Positions 18,489 through 27,328 of a DNA stretch of 64,000 nt are shown one piece after another. This DNA comes from JADGHX01 sp963837755 (GTDB lineage Bacteria; Pseudomonadota; Gammaproteobacteria; Steroidobacterales; Steroidobacteraceae): positions 744,001 through 808,000 of the forward strand of contig CAWIOP010000001.1 in assembly GCA_963837755.1 (NCBI GenBank), given 5' to 3'. The position numbers and the translations under genes were made by a program. Under the pieces are notes generated by a model. It was given only the letters and a program-made list of their open reading frames with translations. It searched no databases and had not been told where the DNA came from. Every line of letters begins with the position of its first letter. Positions within the stretch are counted from its first letter, which is position 1.

Positions 18489-19643
18489 GTGAGCCTCATG
18501 CACCTCGTCGACACGACTCTGTTCTATTCGCCGACGAGCGGTGGCGTTAAGCGGTATCTCACTGCGAAACACTCGTGGCTGCAGGCAAACACCAGCTGGA
18601 AGCATTCCCTCCTGGTGCCCGGTGACGCCGAGCACATCGAGCCGGGTGGCATTTCCACGGTGCCGGGGCATCCGTGGCCCGGCACGTTCGACTATCGCCT
18701 GCCGCTGAACCCGCGCCGCTGGGCGCGGCTGCTGGACCGGCTGGAGCCCGACCTCATCGAGGTGGGCGATGCATTCCACCCCGCGTGGTGCGCCTGGCGC
18801 GTGGCGCGCCGGCGAAGGATTCCGCTCGCCGCGTTCTATCACTCGAACATGCCGCAGATCATCGCCCGCCGCATCGGCGCCCCCACCGAACGCGTGCTCG
18901 GGCGCTATGTGCGCTGGCTCTACGAGCGCTTCGACGCCGTGTTCGCGCCGAGCCGGCTCATGTGCGAATTCCTGAACTCGCTCGGCGTGCATCACACCGT
19001 GCACCAGCCGTTGGGGGTGGACGCCGACGTGTTCCGGCCAGAGCGCCGCACGCTGGACCTGCGCGCGAAACTGGGGCTGCCGGAGAACACCCGCCTGCTC
19101 GCCTACGCCGGGCGCTTCTCGGGCGAGAAGAATCTGAATGTGCTGCTGCATGCATTTGCGCGGCTCGGCGCTCCGTATCACCTGTTGTTGATTGGTGGTG
19201 ACCGGAACGCGCAGCCCACCCGCAACGTCACCATGCTTCAGTACCGGCGAGACAGTCACGAGCTCGCGCAGTGGCTCGCGTCGGTGGATGCGCTGGTGCA
19301 TGCGGGCACCAGGGAAACGTTCGGCCTCGTCATTCTCGAGGCCATGGCGTGCGGGCGTCCGGTGGTGGCGGCCCGCGCCGGCGCCGTGCCGGAGATCGTC
19401 GACGAAAGCGTCGGCCTGCTCGCGAAACCGGCGGATGGCGAGAGCATGGCCGAGGCGATCGCCGCGCTCTACGACCGCGACATCGAAGCGGTGGGCGCCG
19501 CGGCCCGGGCGCGCGTGCTGAAGCAGTTCACGTGGACGCAGGCGTTCAGCGCGCAGATGAATGCGTATGCGAGTCTCGTCGGCGCGCGCCGCATTCATGT
19601 GCCGGCGCGGGCGGCAATCGAGCTGGGCTCTCCGACTTCGTAG
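18489..19643 (+). CDS. Glycosyltransferase family 4 (GT-B)
   Basis: A GT-B glycosyltransferase of 384 residues. The N-terminal acceptor domain starts HLVDTTLFYSPTSGGVKRYL; the C-terminal donor domain has LLAYAGRFSGEKNLNVLLHA and the E-x7-E region RETFGLVILEAMACGRPVVA that binds nucleotide-sugar in GT4 enzymes. The sugar and acceptor are unknown. It lies apart from the main polysaccharide region, alone between the M20 and WD40 genes. The start is uncertain: GTG 18489 or ATG 18498 are both in frame, and neither has a good ribosome-binding site. Confidence 0.88.
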   Translation: MSLMHLVDTTLFYSPTSGGVKRYLTAKHSWLQANTSWKHSLLVPGDAEHIEPGGISTVPGHPWPGTFDYRLPLNPRRWARLLDRLEPDLIEVGDAFHPAWCAWRVARRRRIPLAAFYHSNMPQIIARRIGAPTERVLGRYVRWLYERFDAVFAPSRLMCEFLNSLGVHHTVHQPLGVDADVFRPERRTLDLRAKLGLPENTRLLAYAGRFSGEKNLNVLLHAFARLGAPYHLLLIGGDRNAQPTRNVTMLQYRRDSHELAQWLASVDALVHAGTRETFGLVILEAMACGRPVVAARAGAVPEIVDESVGLLAKPADGESMAEAIAALYDRDIEAVGAAARARVLKQFTWTQAFSAQMNAYASLVGARRIHVPARAAIELGSPTS

Positions 19644-19685
19644 TGCCGTTGGGCGAGGGTTGTCGCCACTGACAGGCTTTGCCGG

Positions 19686-20708
19686 CTACTGGCTGATCAG
19701 CTCGTATATTGTCAGGCGTCCCTTGCTCTCGCCGACGGCAACACGCTTGCCGTCCGGCGACCAGCGAACAGCGGTGATCTCGCCGCCGGTCAGGTGTGCG
19801 TCCACCACCTGCTTTTCCCGGCCCGGCTGCCACAGCGAGAGCCGCCAGTCGCGGCCGGCGGAGACGAGCCACGGGCCGTTGGGCTGCCAGGCGAGGTGCG
19901 TCACGCGCTCGGTGTGGCCGCTCAATTCGAGCGGCGCGGAGCCTTCGGGGCCCTTGCCGCCGAAGTCCCACACCACAATTTCCGCGCCCGAGGCGGTGGC
20001 GAGGAAGCGGCTGTTCGCGCTCCATTCGGTGAGCGTCACCCTGGAGCCGTAGCCACGCATCTGCGAATCCTTGCCGCTGGTGAGCATCCAGAAATGCACG
20101 GTGCCATCCTGCATACCGCTCGCGAGCACCTTGCCGTTGGGGCTGTACGCGGCGGTGAGGCACGCCGCCGGCCACGCGTGCTTGCGCACGGTGAACTGCG
20201 GGGGCTCGATGCGATGAACGCAAACGGCGCCTGCGGTGGCCGCAGCGAGGTCACGGCCCGGCTTGTCCCACGCGATGGCTGCGATGGTGCCGGCGAGCGG
20301 CTCGAACTGGTGCACCTTCTCGCCGGCGCAATCCCACAGCGCGAGCACCTTGCCCGTGGCGGTGGCGAGCAGTTTGCCGTCCGGTGAGAACGCGATGTGC
20401 TCCGTCCATGCAGTGCCGGGCCGCATTCGCTTTACCGCGGCGCTTGCGGTGTCCCACAGTGCGACGGCGCTATCCTGGCCCGATGACGCGATGGTTTTTC
20501 CGCCCGGCTGCCAGGCCACCGCGATCACGCCCATTCCATGCTCGCCCAGCACGCGCGGGCCCGGCTTCTCCGCAAGGTTGTCGATGAGCACCACCGCGCC
20601 TTCTCCGCCCGCCACGGCGAGCGAGCGGCCGTCGGGCGACCACGAGACGTCGACGATGTAGGCGTCGAGGACGAGGCTCGCGCGTTCGTTCAGTGTTGCC
20701 AGAGTCAT
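19686..20708 (-). CDS. WD40 repeat protein
   Basis: A 340-residue protein made almost entirely of WD40-like beta-propeller blades, with recurring WSPDGRSLAVAGGEG, WQPGGKTIASSGQDS, FSPDGKLLATATG and WQPNGPWLVSAGRDW units; about seven blades can be counted. No signal peptide or membrane span is visible, so it is probably a cytoplasmic scaffold. It is transcribed 37 bases after the CobW-family GTPase gene on the same strand, so a role beside that metal chaperone is plausible but inferred only from position. Its own activity is unknown. Confidence 0.85.
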   Translation of the reverse strand: MTLATLNERASLVLDAYIVDVSWSPDGRSLAVAGGEGAVVLIDNLAEKPGPRVLGEHGMGVIAVAWQPGGKTIASSGQDSAVALWDTASAAVKRMRPGTAWTEHIAFSPDGKLLATATGKVLALWDCAGEKVHQFEPLAGTIAAIAWDKPGRDLAAATAGAVCVHRIEPPQFTVRKHAWPAACLTAAYSPNGKVLASGMQDGTVHFWMLTSGKDSQMRGYGSRVTLTEWSANSRFLATASGAEIVVWDFGGKGPEGSAPLELSGHTERVTHLAWQPNGPWLVSAGRDWRLSLWQPGREKQVVDAHLTGGEITAVRWSPDGKRVAVGESKGRLTIYELISQ

Positions 20709-20745
20709 GTGATAAGGTCCATGCGACCGGGCTCGTGCGACACGG

Positions 20746-22209
20746 TCATGCCACGCACGACTCGAAGCCGGCCTCGATCTCCTGGCGATCGAGCTTGCGG
20801 CCGATGAACACGAGGCTGTTGTTGCGCGGCGTGCCGCCCCACGGCCGCTCCAGCTTGCCGTCGAACATCATGTGCACGCCGTGGAAAATGTAGCGGCGGT
20901 CTTCGTCCTTGAGGCTGAGCACACCCTTCATGCGGAAGATATCCTGGCCCTGGCTCTGCATCAGGTAATTGAGCCAGTCGTCGAGCTTGCGGCCATCGAG
21001 CGAGCGCGGATCGCAGATGCCGATGGACGTGATCTCATCGTCGTGATGGTGATGGGAGGCGAACTGGCGCTGCGCCACGGGCGCAAGGCCCGCGAAACGC
21101 AGCGAGAGCTCCTGCGGTACGTGCTCGCAGAACACGGCGTAGGTGCCGGGCTCGCTCACGGTGAGCGTGAAGTCTGTGCCCGCGTGGCCCACGTCGAGGC
21201 GATAGAGCTTTGCACTCAGCTCCAGCTTCCCGCCACACGGCACGTCGATGGGCTGGTCTGCGAAAGCGCGCAGGGCAGGCTCGATCTGCCTGTTCAGCTC
21301 GTCGGCGTTCGCGTCGGAGAGACGCAGGAAAGTGATGCCGAGGCCGGCGTGGTGATGGTGGCCCTCGCCCCCGTGAGCGTGATCGCCGGCCGTGCGGGGC
21401 TCGTGAGCGCCGCCACGCTCGTGACCGTGCGCTGAAGCGTGGTCGCCATGCGCGTGATCATGCGCATGATCGTGGCCGTGCGCGTGCTCCGCGCCGGTGA
21501 GAATGCGCACTGCCGCGCCCTGAAACTCGAACACCCCCGCCCACTCGAACGGATACTCCGGCTCCAGGAACCCCTTGTCGACCGCGAGCGCGCGGTCGAG
21601 ATCGAACGCGCCCACGTTCAGCACGCTCTCGATGGGCAGATTCGCCGCCGCCGTGCGGAACAGCGTCGCCGTGCGATTGATGGCGCGCACGCGCCGCTCC
21701 ACGCGCGCCAGATCCTGCTCCGACACGAGATCGGCCTTGTTGAGCAGCACCACGTCCGCGAACGCGATCTGCTCGGACGCGGCGCGCACTTCATCCAGGT
21801 GCCGCTCGGCATGCTTCGCGTCCACCAGCGTGACGATGGCGTCGAGCTGGAAGTGCTCGCGCAGGTCGTCGTCGATGAAGAACGTCTGCGCCACCGGGCC
21901 CGGATCGGCAAGGCCGGTGGTCTCGACGATGACGTAGTCGAACTTGTCCCGCCGCTTCACGAGCTGGCCCAGGATCCGGATGAGATCGCCGCGCACCGTG
22001 CAGCAGATGCAGCCGTTCGCCGTCTCGAAGATCTCTTCTTCCGCGCCGATGACGATCTGGTGGTCGACGCCCACCTCGCCGAACTCGTTCTCGATGACGG
22101 CGATGCGCTTGCCGTGCTGCTCGGAGAGGATGCGGTTCAGCAGCGTGGTCTTGCCCGAGCCGAGAAAGCCCGTGAGCACGGTGACCGGAACCCGGCCCTG
22201 GTTCGCCAT
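20746..22209 (-). CDS. CobW/COG0523 family GTP-binding metal chaperone with His-rich insert
   Basis: A 487-residue COG0523 GTPase of the zinc/cobalt chaperone type. Motifs are Walker A GFLGSGKTTLLN (about 14-25), the metal-binding NGCICCTVR (CxCC), and the NKAD guanine-specificity motif (LLNKADLVSEQ). Between the GTPase domain and the C-terminal CobW_C domain sits a roughly 50-residue His/Asp/Gly-rich insert (starting HAHGHDHAHDHAHGDH) and a further HHHH run, a likely metal buffer. ATG 22209 is well placed. It is probably co-transcribed with the WD40 gene downstream. The target metalloprotein is unknown, and no Zur box was identified in the short upstream gap. Confidence 0.9.
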   Translation of the reverse strand: MANQGRVPVTVLTGFLGSGKTTLLNRILSEQHGKRIAVIENEFGEVGVDHQIVIGAEEEIFETANGCICCTVRGDLIRILGQLVKRRDKFDYVIVETTGLADPGPVAQTFFIDDDLREHFQLDAIVTLVDAKHAERHLDEVRAASEQIAFADVVLLNKADLVSEQDLARVERRVRAINRTATLFRTAAANLPIESVLNVGAFDLDRALAVDKGFLEPEYPFEWAGVFEFQGAAVRILTGAEHAHGHDHAHDHAHGDHASAHGHERGGAHEPRTAGDHAHGGEGHHHHAGLGITFLRLSDANADELNRQIEPALRAFADQPIDVPCGGKLELSAKLYRLDVGHAGTDFTLTVSEPGTYAVFCEHVPQELSLRFAGLAPVAQRQFASHHHHDDEITSIGICDPRSLDGRKLDDWLNYLMQSQGQDIFRMKGVLSLKDEDRRYIFHGVHMMFDGKLERPWGGTPRNNSLVFIGRKLDRQEIEAGFESCVA

Positions 22210-22265
22210 GAGAAACCTGCGAGAAGTGCGGGCGCGTGGCGCCCCGGGCTCGCGATCTTAGCCGC

Positions 22266-22676
22266 TCAACGCCCGCGCAGTAACAGCTTGCGGCCGAGCG
22301 GGTGGGCCGCCAGGGCCAGCATCACGCGCCAGAAGACGCGCTTTTTCCACGGCACCGGCCGCGGCGGCAGCGCCTTGTAGAAGGCAGCTGCCACTTCGCG
22401 ATGCACGTGCGCAGCGCCCTGCAGCGTCCAGCTCCGGTCGCCGCTCGTGAGGCGGTGGCGGTTGTCGCCGAGGAATTCGACCCGCGCATCCTCCAGCGCG
22501 TCCGGCAGATCGACCGGAGCGCGGCACGAAAACGCGAGCTGCACGGCTTCTTCGCGCCGGTGCTGGGTGGTGCGGCCCACGAGAATGAGCCCCAGCGGGC
22601 CTTCGCCGTCGCGGCGGCATGAGATCCAGCCGCGAAAACGGATGATTCGCGGCTCGTCGCCCGGCGGGTGAGTCAT
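22266..22676 (-). CDS. Small hypothetical protein
   Basis: A 136-residue basic, arginine-rich protein of no family I recognise. It starts MTHPPGDEPRIIRFRGWISC and ends in a moderately hydrophobic, basic segment (VFWRVMLALAAHPLGRKLLL) that could lie on a membrane surface. The ATG at 22676 overlaps the stop of the upstream methyltransferase gene in an ATGA arrangement, so the two are translationally coupled; this coupling is the best evidence that it is a real gene. Just downstream is the CobW gene on the same strand, 57 bases away. Confidence 0.6.
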   Translation of the reverse strand: MTHPPGDEPRIIRFRGWISCRRDGEGPLGLILVGRTTQHRREEAVQLAFSCRAPVDLPDALEDARVEFLGDNRHRLTSGDRSWTLQGAAHVHREVAAAFYKALPPRPVPWKKRVFWRVMLALAAHPLGRKLLLRGR

Positions 22677-23413
22677 ACGCGGCCGAGCCGCAGGGATAGC
22701 GGCCAGCTTACGGCGCGGGCGCGCGGGCCCCAGTGCGGCGTGAACAGCTCTTCCGCCAGCAGCACTGGATCTTCGCCACGCGCTTCCGCGAAACGCCCGA
22801 CGGCCGACCAGCTGCGCAGGTTGCCGAGAAACTGCGACAACGTCCAGGTCTCACGCATGCTGAGCGAAGGGCCGGAAATCTCGGCGAACGGAAAATCGAT
22901 GGAGCGGTAGCCATCTTCGACGTAGCGCCGCTCCGGCGGCCAGTACGGCCCGACGGTTTCCCAGTAGAACGTCTGCATCGCGCGGTCGAGATTCGAGTCG
23001 TTGAAACGCGGGATGCCATACGTCCAGACCGCGATGACGCCCTCCGGCTTCAGCACGCGGCGCGTTTCCGCATAGAACGCCGGCCGGTCGAGCCAGTGAA
23101 GGGCTTGCGCAACGGTGACGACATCGAGCGACGCGTTGTCGATGCCGCTGGCTTCCGCCCGGGCCACCGCATAGGTGACGCGTGGATGAGGCATGGCCGC
23201 GGCGATCTGCTGGGCGCTGGCGTCGGTGGCAATCACGGATTCGAAGCGTTCCGCGAGGTCGAGCGTGGCCTGGCCGCTGCCGCACGCACAATCCCACGCG
23301 CGGGTGCGCCCGGGGGCGACCCGGGCCAGCAGATCGAACAACGCGCCCGGGTACTTCGGACGGAACGCCGCGTACTGGGCGGCGAGGCTCGAAAAGTAAT
23401 CCTTGAACGTCAC
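22673..23413 (-). CDS. Class I SAM-dependent methyltransferase
   Basis: A 246-residue methyltransferase similar to the trans-aconitate/UbiE-like group. Motif I is AWDCACGSGQATLDLA, followed by VIATDASAQQI (motif II acidic residue), LDVVTVAQALHWLD (motif IV region) and VLKPEGVIAVW. The start is GTG 23413 (protein VTFKDYFSSLAAQYAAFRP), matching family N-termini; the long upstream extension in this frame is rejected because it overlaps the next gene. It is coupled by four bases to the small gene downstream and lies 35 bases after another methyltransferase gene. Substrate unknown. Confidence 0.85.
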   Translation of the reverse strand: MTFKDYFSSLAAQYAAFRPKYPGALFDLLARVAPGRTRAWDCACGSGQATLDLAERFESVIATDASAQQIAAAMPHPRVTYAVARAEASGIDNASLDVVTVAQALHWLDRPAFYAETRRVLKPEGVIAVWTYGIPRFNDSNLDRAMQTFYWETVGPYWPPERRYVEDGYRSIDFPFAEISGPSLSMRETWTLSQFLGNLRSWSAVGRFAEARGEDPVLLAEELFTPHWGPRARAVSWPLSLRLGRV

Positions 23414-23448
23414 GGGTTCGATATGACGCGTGAATGCTTGTGCAAAGA

Positions 23449-24030
23449 CTATGAACCGGACTCGAGGTCCCAGACTGTGAGCGGCACCCCACGACGGAGC
23501 CAGAACCCGGAGCCCAGATCGCGAAAGTGACGCCGCAGGACCTTCCGGTACCATTCCGCGGTTCTCAGGTGTACTTGAGAATCCGTGCGGCTCTGGTCGC
23601 AGTTCTCTTCCCAGTCCTTCTTCGTAAGCGCGGTGAAATACAGCATTCCGCGGCACAGGCGCGCGAGGTTGTTGAGCGCGCGCGTCGCCGTTGCGGAATC
23701 CAGGTACTGGACCACGTCGTAGCAGATGACGAGGTCGTAAGGCTTCTTGGCCCGATAGGTCTGGATGAGACCATGGTCCCAGCCGAACCGCTCGCACAGG
23801 TAGTCGCTCGTCTCCATGCCGGTGTACTCGGCGCGCTTCAGTTGCTTGAGCAACGGGGCGCGGAGCATGCCGGTGCCGCAGCCGGCGTCGAGAATTCGCC
23901 GCACGGGCAGGCCGATGTAGTCCGCATGCGCGGCGATCAGCCGCGCCCGGTTGCGGGCTTCGGTGCGGGTGGTGACGGCCGTGCGGGCGTTGAAATAGAA
24001 GCGCTGGTAGTAGGCACGGTCGAAGGGCAT
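23449..24030 (-). CDS. Class I SAM-dependent methyltransferase
   Basis: A 193-residue SAM-dependent methyltransferase. The SAM site is ILDAGCGTGMLRAPL, with TGMETSDYLCERFGW after it and the motif IV-like YDLVICYDVVQYLD. It begins MPFDRAYYQRFYFN at ATG 24030. It is the first gene of a leftward run with the next methyltransferase, the small hypothetical and perhaps the CobW and WD40 genes. About 180 bases upstream is a divergent small gene, so the promoter region is shared. The substrate is not indicated by context. Confidence 0.82.
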   Translation of the reverse strand: MPFDRAYYQRFYFNARTAVTTRTEARNRARLIAAHADYIGLPVRRILDAGCGTGMLRAPLLKQLKRAEYTGMETSDYLCERFGWDHGLIQTYRAKKPYDLVICYDVVQYLDSATATRALNNLARLCRGMLYFTALTKKDWEENCDQSRTDSQVHLRTAEWYRKVLRRHFRDLGSGFWLRRGVPLTVWDLESGS

Positions 24031-24210
24031 GGATCCTCGGGAGATTCGGCCAATGATTTACGGGCGCGACAGTACAGCAAGTGTGGGGGCGGGAAACAGG
24101 TCCCTGATCGCCCCGCGCATGCGGGACGTCGCCGAAACGCCGTGCTGGACCGGGTCTTGCTCGCATCTAAATTTGCCGGGCAAGCGACCCGAGCGTAGTC
24201 TCTCGCCGCC

Positions 24211-24411
24211 ATGTCGCCAGACCCCACCCATTCCACCCTCGCCCGCTCTGCCGAGCGACGCCAGGCCGCGTGGCCGTGGCTGCTTTTGCCGCTGATTGTG
24301 CTCGCGCTGTTCTTCGCGTTGCGCACCGTGAAACAGGCGCCGTCCCACCATGCCGCGCACGCCGAGAGCTCATCGGAAAGCGCGCCCGGCGAGGCTGCCG
24401 GGTCGCGCTGA
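24211..24411 (+). CDS. Small single-span membrane protein, hypothetical
   Basis: A 66-residue predicted protein with one strong membrane span (WPWLLLPLIVLALFFALRTV, residues 21-40), a basic N-terminal side and a Ser/Glu/Ala-rich tail. The basic-inside pattern suggests the N-terminus is cytoplasmic. It lies 22 bases before rimO on the same strand, so it may be co-transcribed. I recognise no family. Its short length and the GC-rich setting leave real doubt that it is expressed. Confidence 0.45.
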   Translation: MSPDPTHSTLARSAERRQAAWPWLLLPLIVLALFFALRTVKQAPSHHAAHAESSSESAPGEAAGSR

Positions 24412-24433
24412 AGCGGTTCGGTCCGCCCCCCGC

Positions 24434-25762
24434 ATGCGTCAGCGCGCCCCGAAGGTCGGGTTCGTGAGCCTCGGCTGCCCCAAGGCACTCGTGGACTGCG
24501 AGCGCATCCTCACGCAGCTTCGTGCCGAAGGCTATGACGTGGCGCCAAGCTATGACTCGGCAGATGTCGTCGTGGTCAACACGTGCGGCTTCATCGATGC
24601 GGCGGTGGATGAATCCCTCGACGCCATTGGCGAGGCGCTGGAGCGGAACGGCCGCGTCATCGTCACCGGCTGCCTCGGCGCAAAGCCGGAGCGCATCCTC
24701 GAGCGGCACCCGCGCGTGCTGAAGGTGACGGGGCCGCACGCGTACGAAGACGTCATGTCGGCCGTTCACCAGCACCTGCCGCCGGCGCACGACCCGTTCA
24801 TGGACCTCGTGCCGCCGCAGGGCGTCCGCCTCACGCCGCGGCACTACGCGTATCTGAAAATCTCCGAGGGCTGCAACAACAAGTGCAGCTTCTGCATCAT
24901 TCCGTCGCTGCGCGGGCGGCTCGCCAGCCGGCCCATCGACGAAGTGCTGCGCGAAGGCGAGCGCCTCGTGCGCGCAGGCGTGAAGGAGCTGCTCGTCATT
25001 TCGCAAGACACCAGCGCGTATGGCGTGGACATCAAGTACCGCGCGGGCGCCTGGCGTGAGCAGCAGTACGAAACTCGCTTTATCGACCTCGCGCGCGGGC
25101 TCGGCTCGCTGGGCGCGTGGGTTCGCATGCACTACGTGTACCCGTATCCGCACGTAGATGAAGTGATGCCGCTGATGGCGGAACGAAAGATTCTGCCGTA
25201 CCTCGATATTCCGTTTCAGCACGGCAGCCCGAGCGTGCTCAAGCGCATGAAGCGCCCGGCACATGCGCAAGACACGCTCGCGCGCATCAAGGCGTGGCGC
25301 GCTGTGTGCCCGGATCTCGTCATTCGCAGCACGTTCATCGTGGGCTTCCCCGGCGAGACCGAAGCGGAGTTCGAAGAACTGCTGGGCTGGTTGAGCGAAG
25401 CGCAACTCGACCGTGTGGGGTGCTTCAAGTATTCGCCGGTGGACGGCGCCACGTCGAACGCGCTGGCAGACCACGTCGCGCCGGAAGCTCAGGAAGAGCG
25501 CTACCGGCGCTTCATGGCGCTCGCGAGCGAGATCAGCGCGGAGCGGCTGCAGTTGCGCGTGGGCAAACGCATGCGTGTGCTGGTGGATTCCGTGGCGAAC
25601 GGTTCGGCCATCGCGCGCAGCGAAGGCGACGCGCCGGAGATCGATGGCGTGGTTCACATCGAGAGCGCCGGGAAACTGAAGATGGGCGACTGGGCGGAAG
25701 TGCGGGTCACTTCAGCCGACGAGTACGACCTGCACGCGAAGATCGTCAACAACAGTCCCTGA
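24434..25762 (+). CDS. rimO: Ribosomal protein S12 methylthiotransferase
   Basis: RimO adds a beta-methylthio group to the conserved aspartate of ribosomal protein S12. The 442-residue product has the N-terminal UPF0004 domain with Cys15, Cys51 and Cys80 (VSLGCPKALVDCER, NTCGFIDAAV, VTGCLGAKPERI) for one Fe-S cluster, and the radical-SAM CxxxCxxC in SEGCNNKCSFCIIPS (Cys147, 151, 154) for the other. A TRAM domain closes the C-terminus (VGKRMRVLVDSV onwards). ATG 24434 gives the standard RimO N-terminus; the upstream extension to 24350 is discarded. SLGCPKALVDCE separates RimO from MiaB. Confidence 0.96.
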   Translation: MRQRAPKVGFVSLGCPKALVDCERILTQLRAEGYDVAPSYDSADVVVVNTCGFIDAAVDESLDAIGEALERNGRVIVTGCLGAKPERILERHPRVLKVTGPHAYEDVMSAVHQHLPPAHDPFMDLVPPQGVRLTPRHYAYLKISEGCNNKCSFCIIPSLRGRLASRPIDEVLREGERLVRAGVKELLVISQDTSAYGVDIKYRAGAWREQQYETRFIDLARGLGSLGAWVRMHYVYPYPHVDEVMPLMAERKILPYLDIPFQHGSPSVLKRMKRPAHAQDTLARIKAWRAVCPDLVIRSTFIVGFPGETEAEFEELLGWLSEAQLDRVGCFKYSPVDGATSNALADHVAPEAQEERYRRFMALASEISAERLQLRVGKRMRVLVDSVANGSAIARSEGDAPEIDGVVHIESAGKLKMGDWAEVRVTSADEYDLHAKIVNNSP

Positions 25763-25812
25763 TTCACCGGCGTCTGCCGGCCCGCGTCGCCGTCGAGCCT
25801 CGGCGCGTGCCG

Positions 25813-26214
25813 CTACTGGTCTTTCTGCGATGAGCGCGACACCGGCTTGCGCGGGATGCGCGCAGCCTTCTCGTTCTGGCGCGCGGCGCCCGTCGCCACC
25901 GTTTTGAATTCCCGCCGGGCCAGGTTATCGAACTTGCGAGACAGCAGGCCGTAGCGACGCACGAGATCTTCCCCCAGCTCCGTGAGCTTCACGCCGCCGC
26001 CGCCCTTGCCGCCCACGCTGGCGGTCGTCACCGGTGAGGTGAACGAGCGGTTGAGCCCGTCCACCAGCAACCAGGCGCGTCGGTAGCTCATGCCGAGCTG
26101 GTGGGCCGCGCGCCGGAGCGAGCCGCTCTCGTGGATGCCCTGAAGCAGGGCGATCTTGCCCGGCCCGATCGAGCAGGCTGGGCTCACATCCAGACGAAAG
26201 CGAACGGTAATCAT
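25813..26214 (-). CDS. ModE-like winged-helix regulator lacking the molybdate-binding domain
   Basis: A 133-residue DNA-binding protein matching the N-terminal HTH domain of ModE: GPGKIALLQGIHESGSLRRAA then QLGMSYRRAWLLVDGLNRS, and the glycine-rich GGKGGGGVKLTELGEDLV wing. Full ModE adds tandem Mop/TOBE molybdate-binding domains; here the protein ends in a short basic tail (ARIPRKPVSRSSQKDQ) instead. It is divergent from modA across 154 bases, the usual arrangement for a molybdate regulator. It probably binds DNA but cannot sense molybdate by the classic route, so a partner or another ligand would be needed. ATG 26214 begins MITVRFRLDVSP. Confidence 0.85.
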   Translation of the reverse strand: MITVRFRLDVSPACSIGPGKIALLQGIHESGSLRRAAHQLGMSYRRAWLLVDGLNRSFTSPVTTASVGGKGGGGVKLTELGEDLVRRYGLLSRKFDNLARREFKTVATGAARQNEKAARIPRKPVSRSSQKDQ

Positions 26215-26324
26215 CGAACGCGCTCCACGGGATTCACGGGCCCAAGAATCGCCGCGCGTGGCGGCGCTGACAAGTGGCATGCCCGGGGGGCGCGGTGCGC
26301 ACGGTTGCGGCTTTCGGAAAGCTA

Positions 26325-26348
26325 CGCTATATCCTGCTGAATACTCCG
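26325..26348 (+). promoter_or_regulatory. Candidate ModE-type operator upstream of modA
   Basis: The 24-base stretch starts CGCTATAT and ends ACTCCG, with the same length as the E. coli modA operator and a good left half-site; the right half is weak (about 13 of 24 positions agree by memory of that site). It lies about 20 bases before the modA start and could overlap the promoter. Treat as a candidate only. Confidence 0.35.
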
Positions 26349-26368
26349 AACGATCCGAGGCCCGCAGC

Positions 26369-27172
26369 ATGTCTTTCAGCTCGCTCCGCTCGAGGCTTGC
26401 CGTCGCGGCGGCATTGCTGGCCTTCGCATTTTCGGGCGTCGCCAGCGCTGCGCAAGGCGCGGGGGCCGACACGGGCCAATCCATTGTTGTCTTTGCCGCC
26501 GCTTCGCTCGCGGACGTGCTCGGTGAGATCGACCAGGCGTTCACGGCCCGGACGGGCATCGAGGTGAAGGCATCTTTCGCGGCGAGCTCCGTGCTCGCGC
26601 GGCAGATCGAGAGCGGCGCGAAGGCGGACGTGTTCTTCTCGGCCGACGAGGAATGGATGGACTACCTCGCCCAGCGCAACCTGCTGCAGCCGCGGTCCCG
26701 TCACGATGTGGTCGGCAACCGGCTGGTGCTGATTGCCCCGGCGGCCAGCAACGTGAAGATCGCCATCGAGCCCGGCTTTTCGGTAACCGAAGCGCTGGGC
26801 CCGAACGGGCGCCTTGCCACCGGCGATCCGGACTCCGTGCCGGTGGGCAAGTACGCGCAAGCCGCGCTCACCCGGCTCGGCGCCTGGAACGCCATCGCCC
26901 CCCGTCTCGTGCGCGCGGAGAACGTGCGCGCGGCGCTGGCCTACGTGGCGAGGGGTGAAGCGCCGTTGGGCATCGTGTATGCCACGGATGCGCAGGCTGA
27001 AAAGCGTGTGAAGGTGGTCGGCATGTTCCCCGCCGACTCGCACCCACCCATTCTCTACCCGGTGGCCGCGACCGCCGCGGCCACCGCCAATGGAATGAAG
27101 TTCGCGGAATTCGTTCGCGGTAACGTCAGCCGCGATATCTTCATCGAGTACGGCTTCGAGCCGGCGCGCTGA
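26369..27172 (+). CDS. modA: Molybdate ABC transporter substrate-binding protein
   Basis: Periplasmic binding protein for molybdate/tungstate, 267 residues with a signal peptide (residues 1-27, ending VASAA). Family features are VVFAAASLADVLGEID (oxyanion-binding Ser), FAASSVLARQIESGAKADVFFSADEEWMD and GVVYATDA-like GIVYATDAQAEKRVKVV. ATG 26369 follows a ModE-like operator candidate. The usual modB (permease) and modC (ATPase) do not follow; the next gene, 157 bases on, is minC. The transporter must use membrane components encoded elsewhere, or the gene is an isolated remnant. Confidence 0.92.
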   Translation: MSFSSLRSRLAVAAALLAFAFSGVASAAQGAGADTGQSIVVFAAASLADVLGEIDQAFTARTGIEVKASFAASSVLARQIESGAKADVFFSADEEWMDYLAQRNLLQPRSRHDVVGNRLVLIAPAASNVKIAIEPGFSVTEALGPNGRLATGDPDSVPVGKYAQAALTRLGAWNAIAPRLVRAENVRAALAYVARGEAPLGIVYATDAQAEKRVKVVGMFPADSHPPILYPVAATAAATANGMKFAEFVRGNVSRDIFIEYGFEPAR

Positions 27173-27328
27173 CAGCCGGCAGGGTTGGCCCGGCGCCCTT
27201 GCGGGTCATGCCGGGCACGAACCCAAAGAGTTCTCGCATGCGGGCCTGCAGGCATCACGCGCGCCCGGTACACTGCACAACTTTTCGGGGCCGCCCGGCC
27301 GTTTTCAGGAAACGTTACCGCCGTCTCG

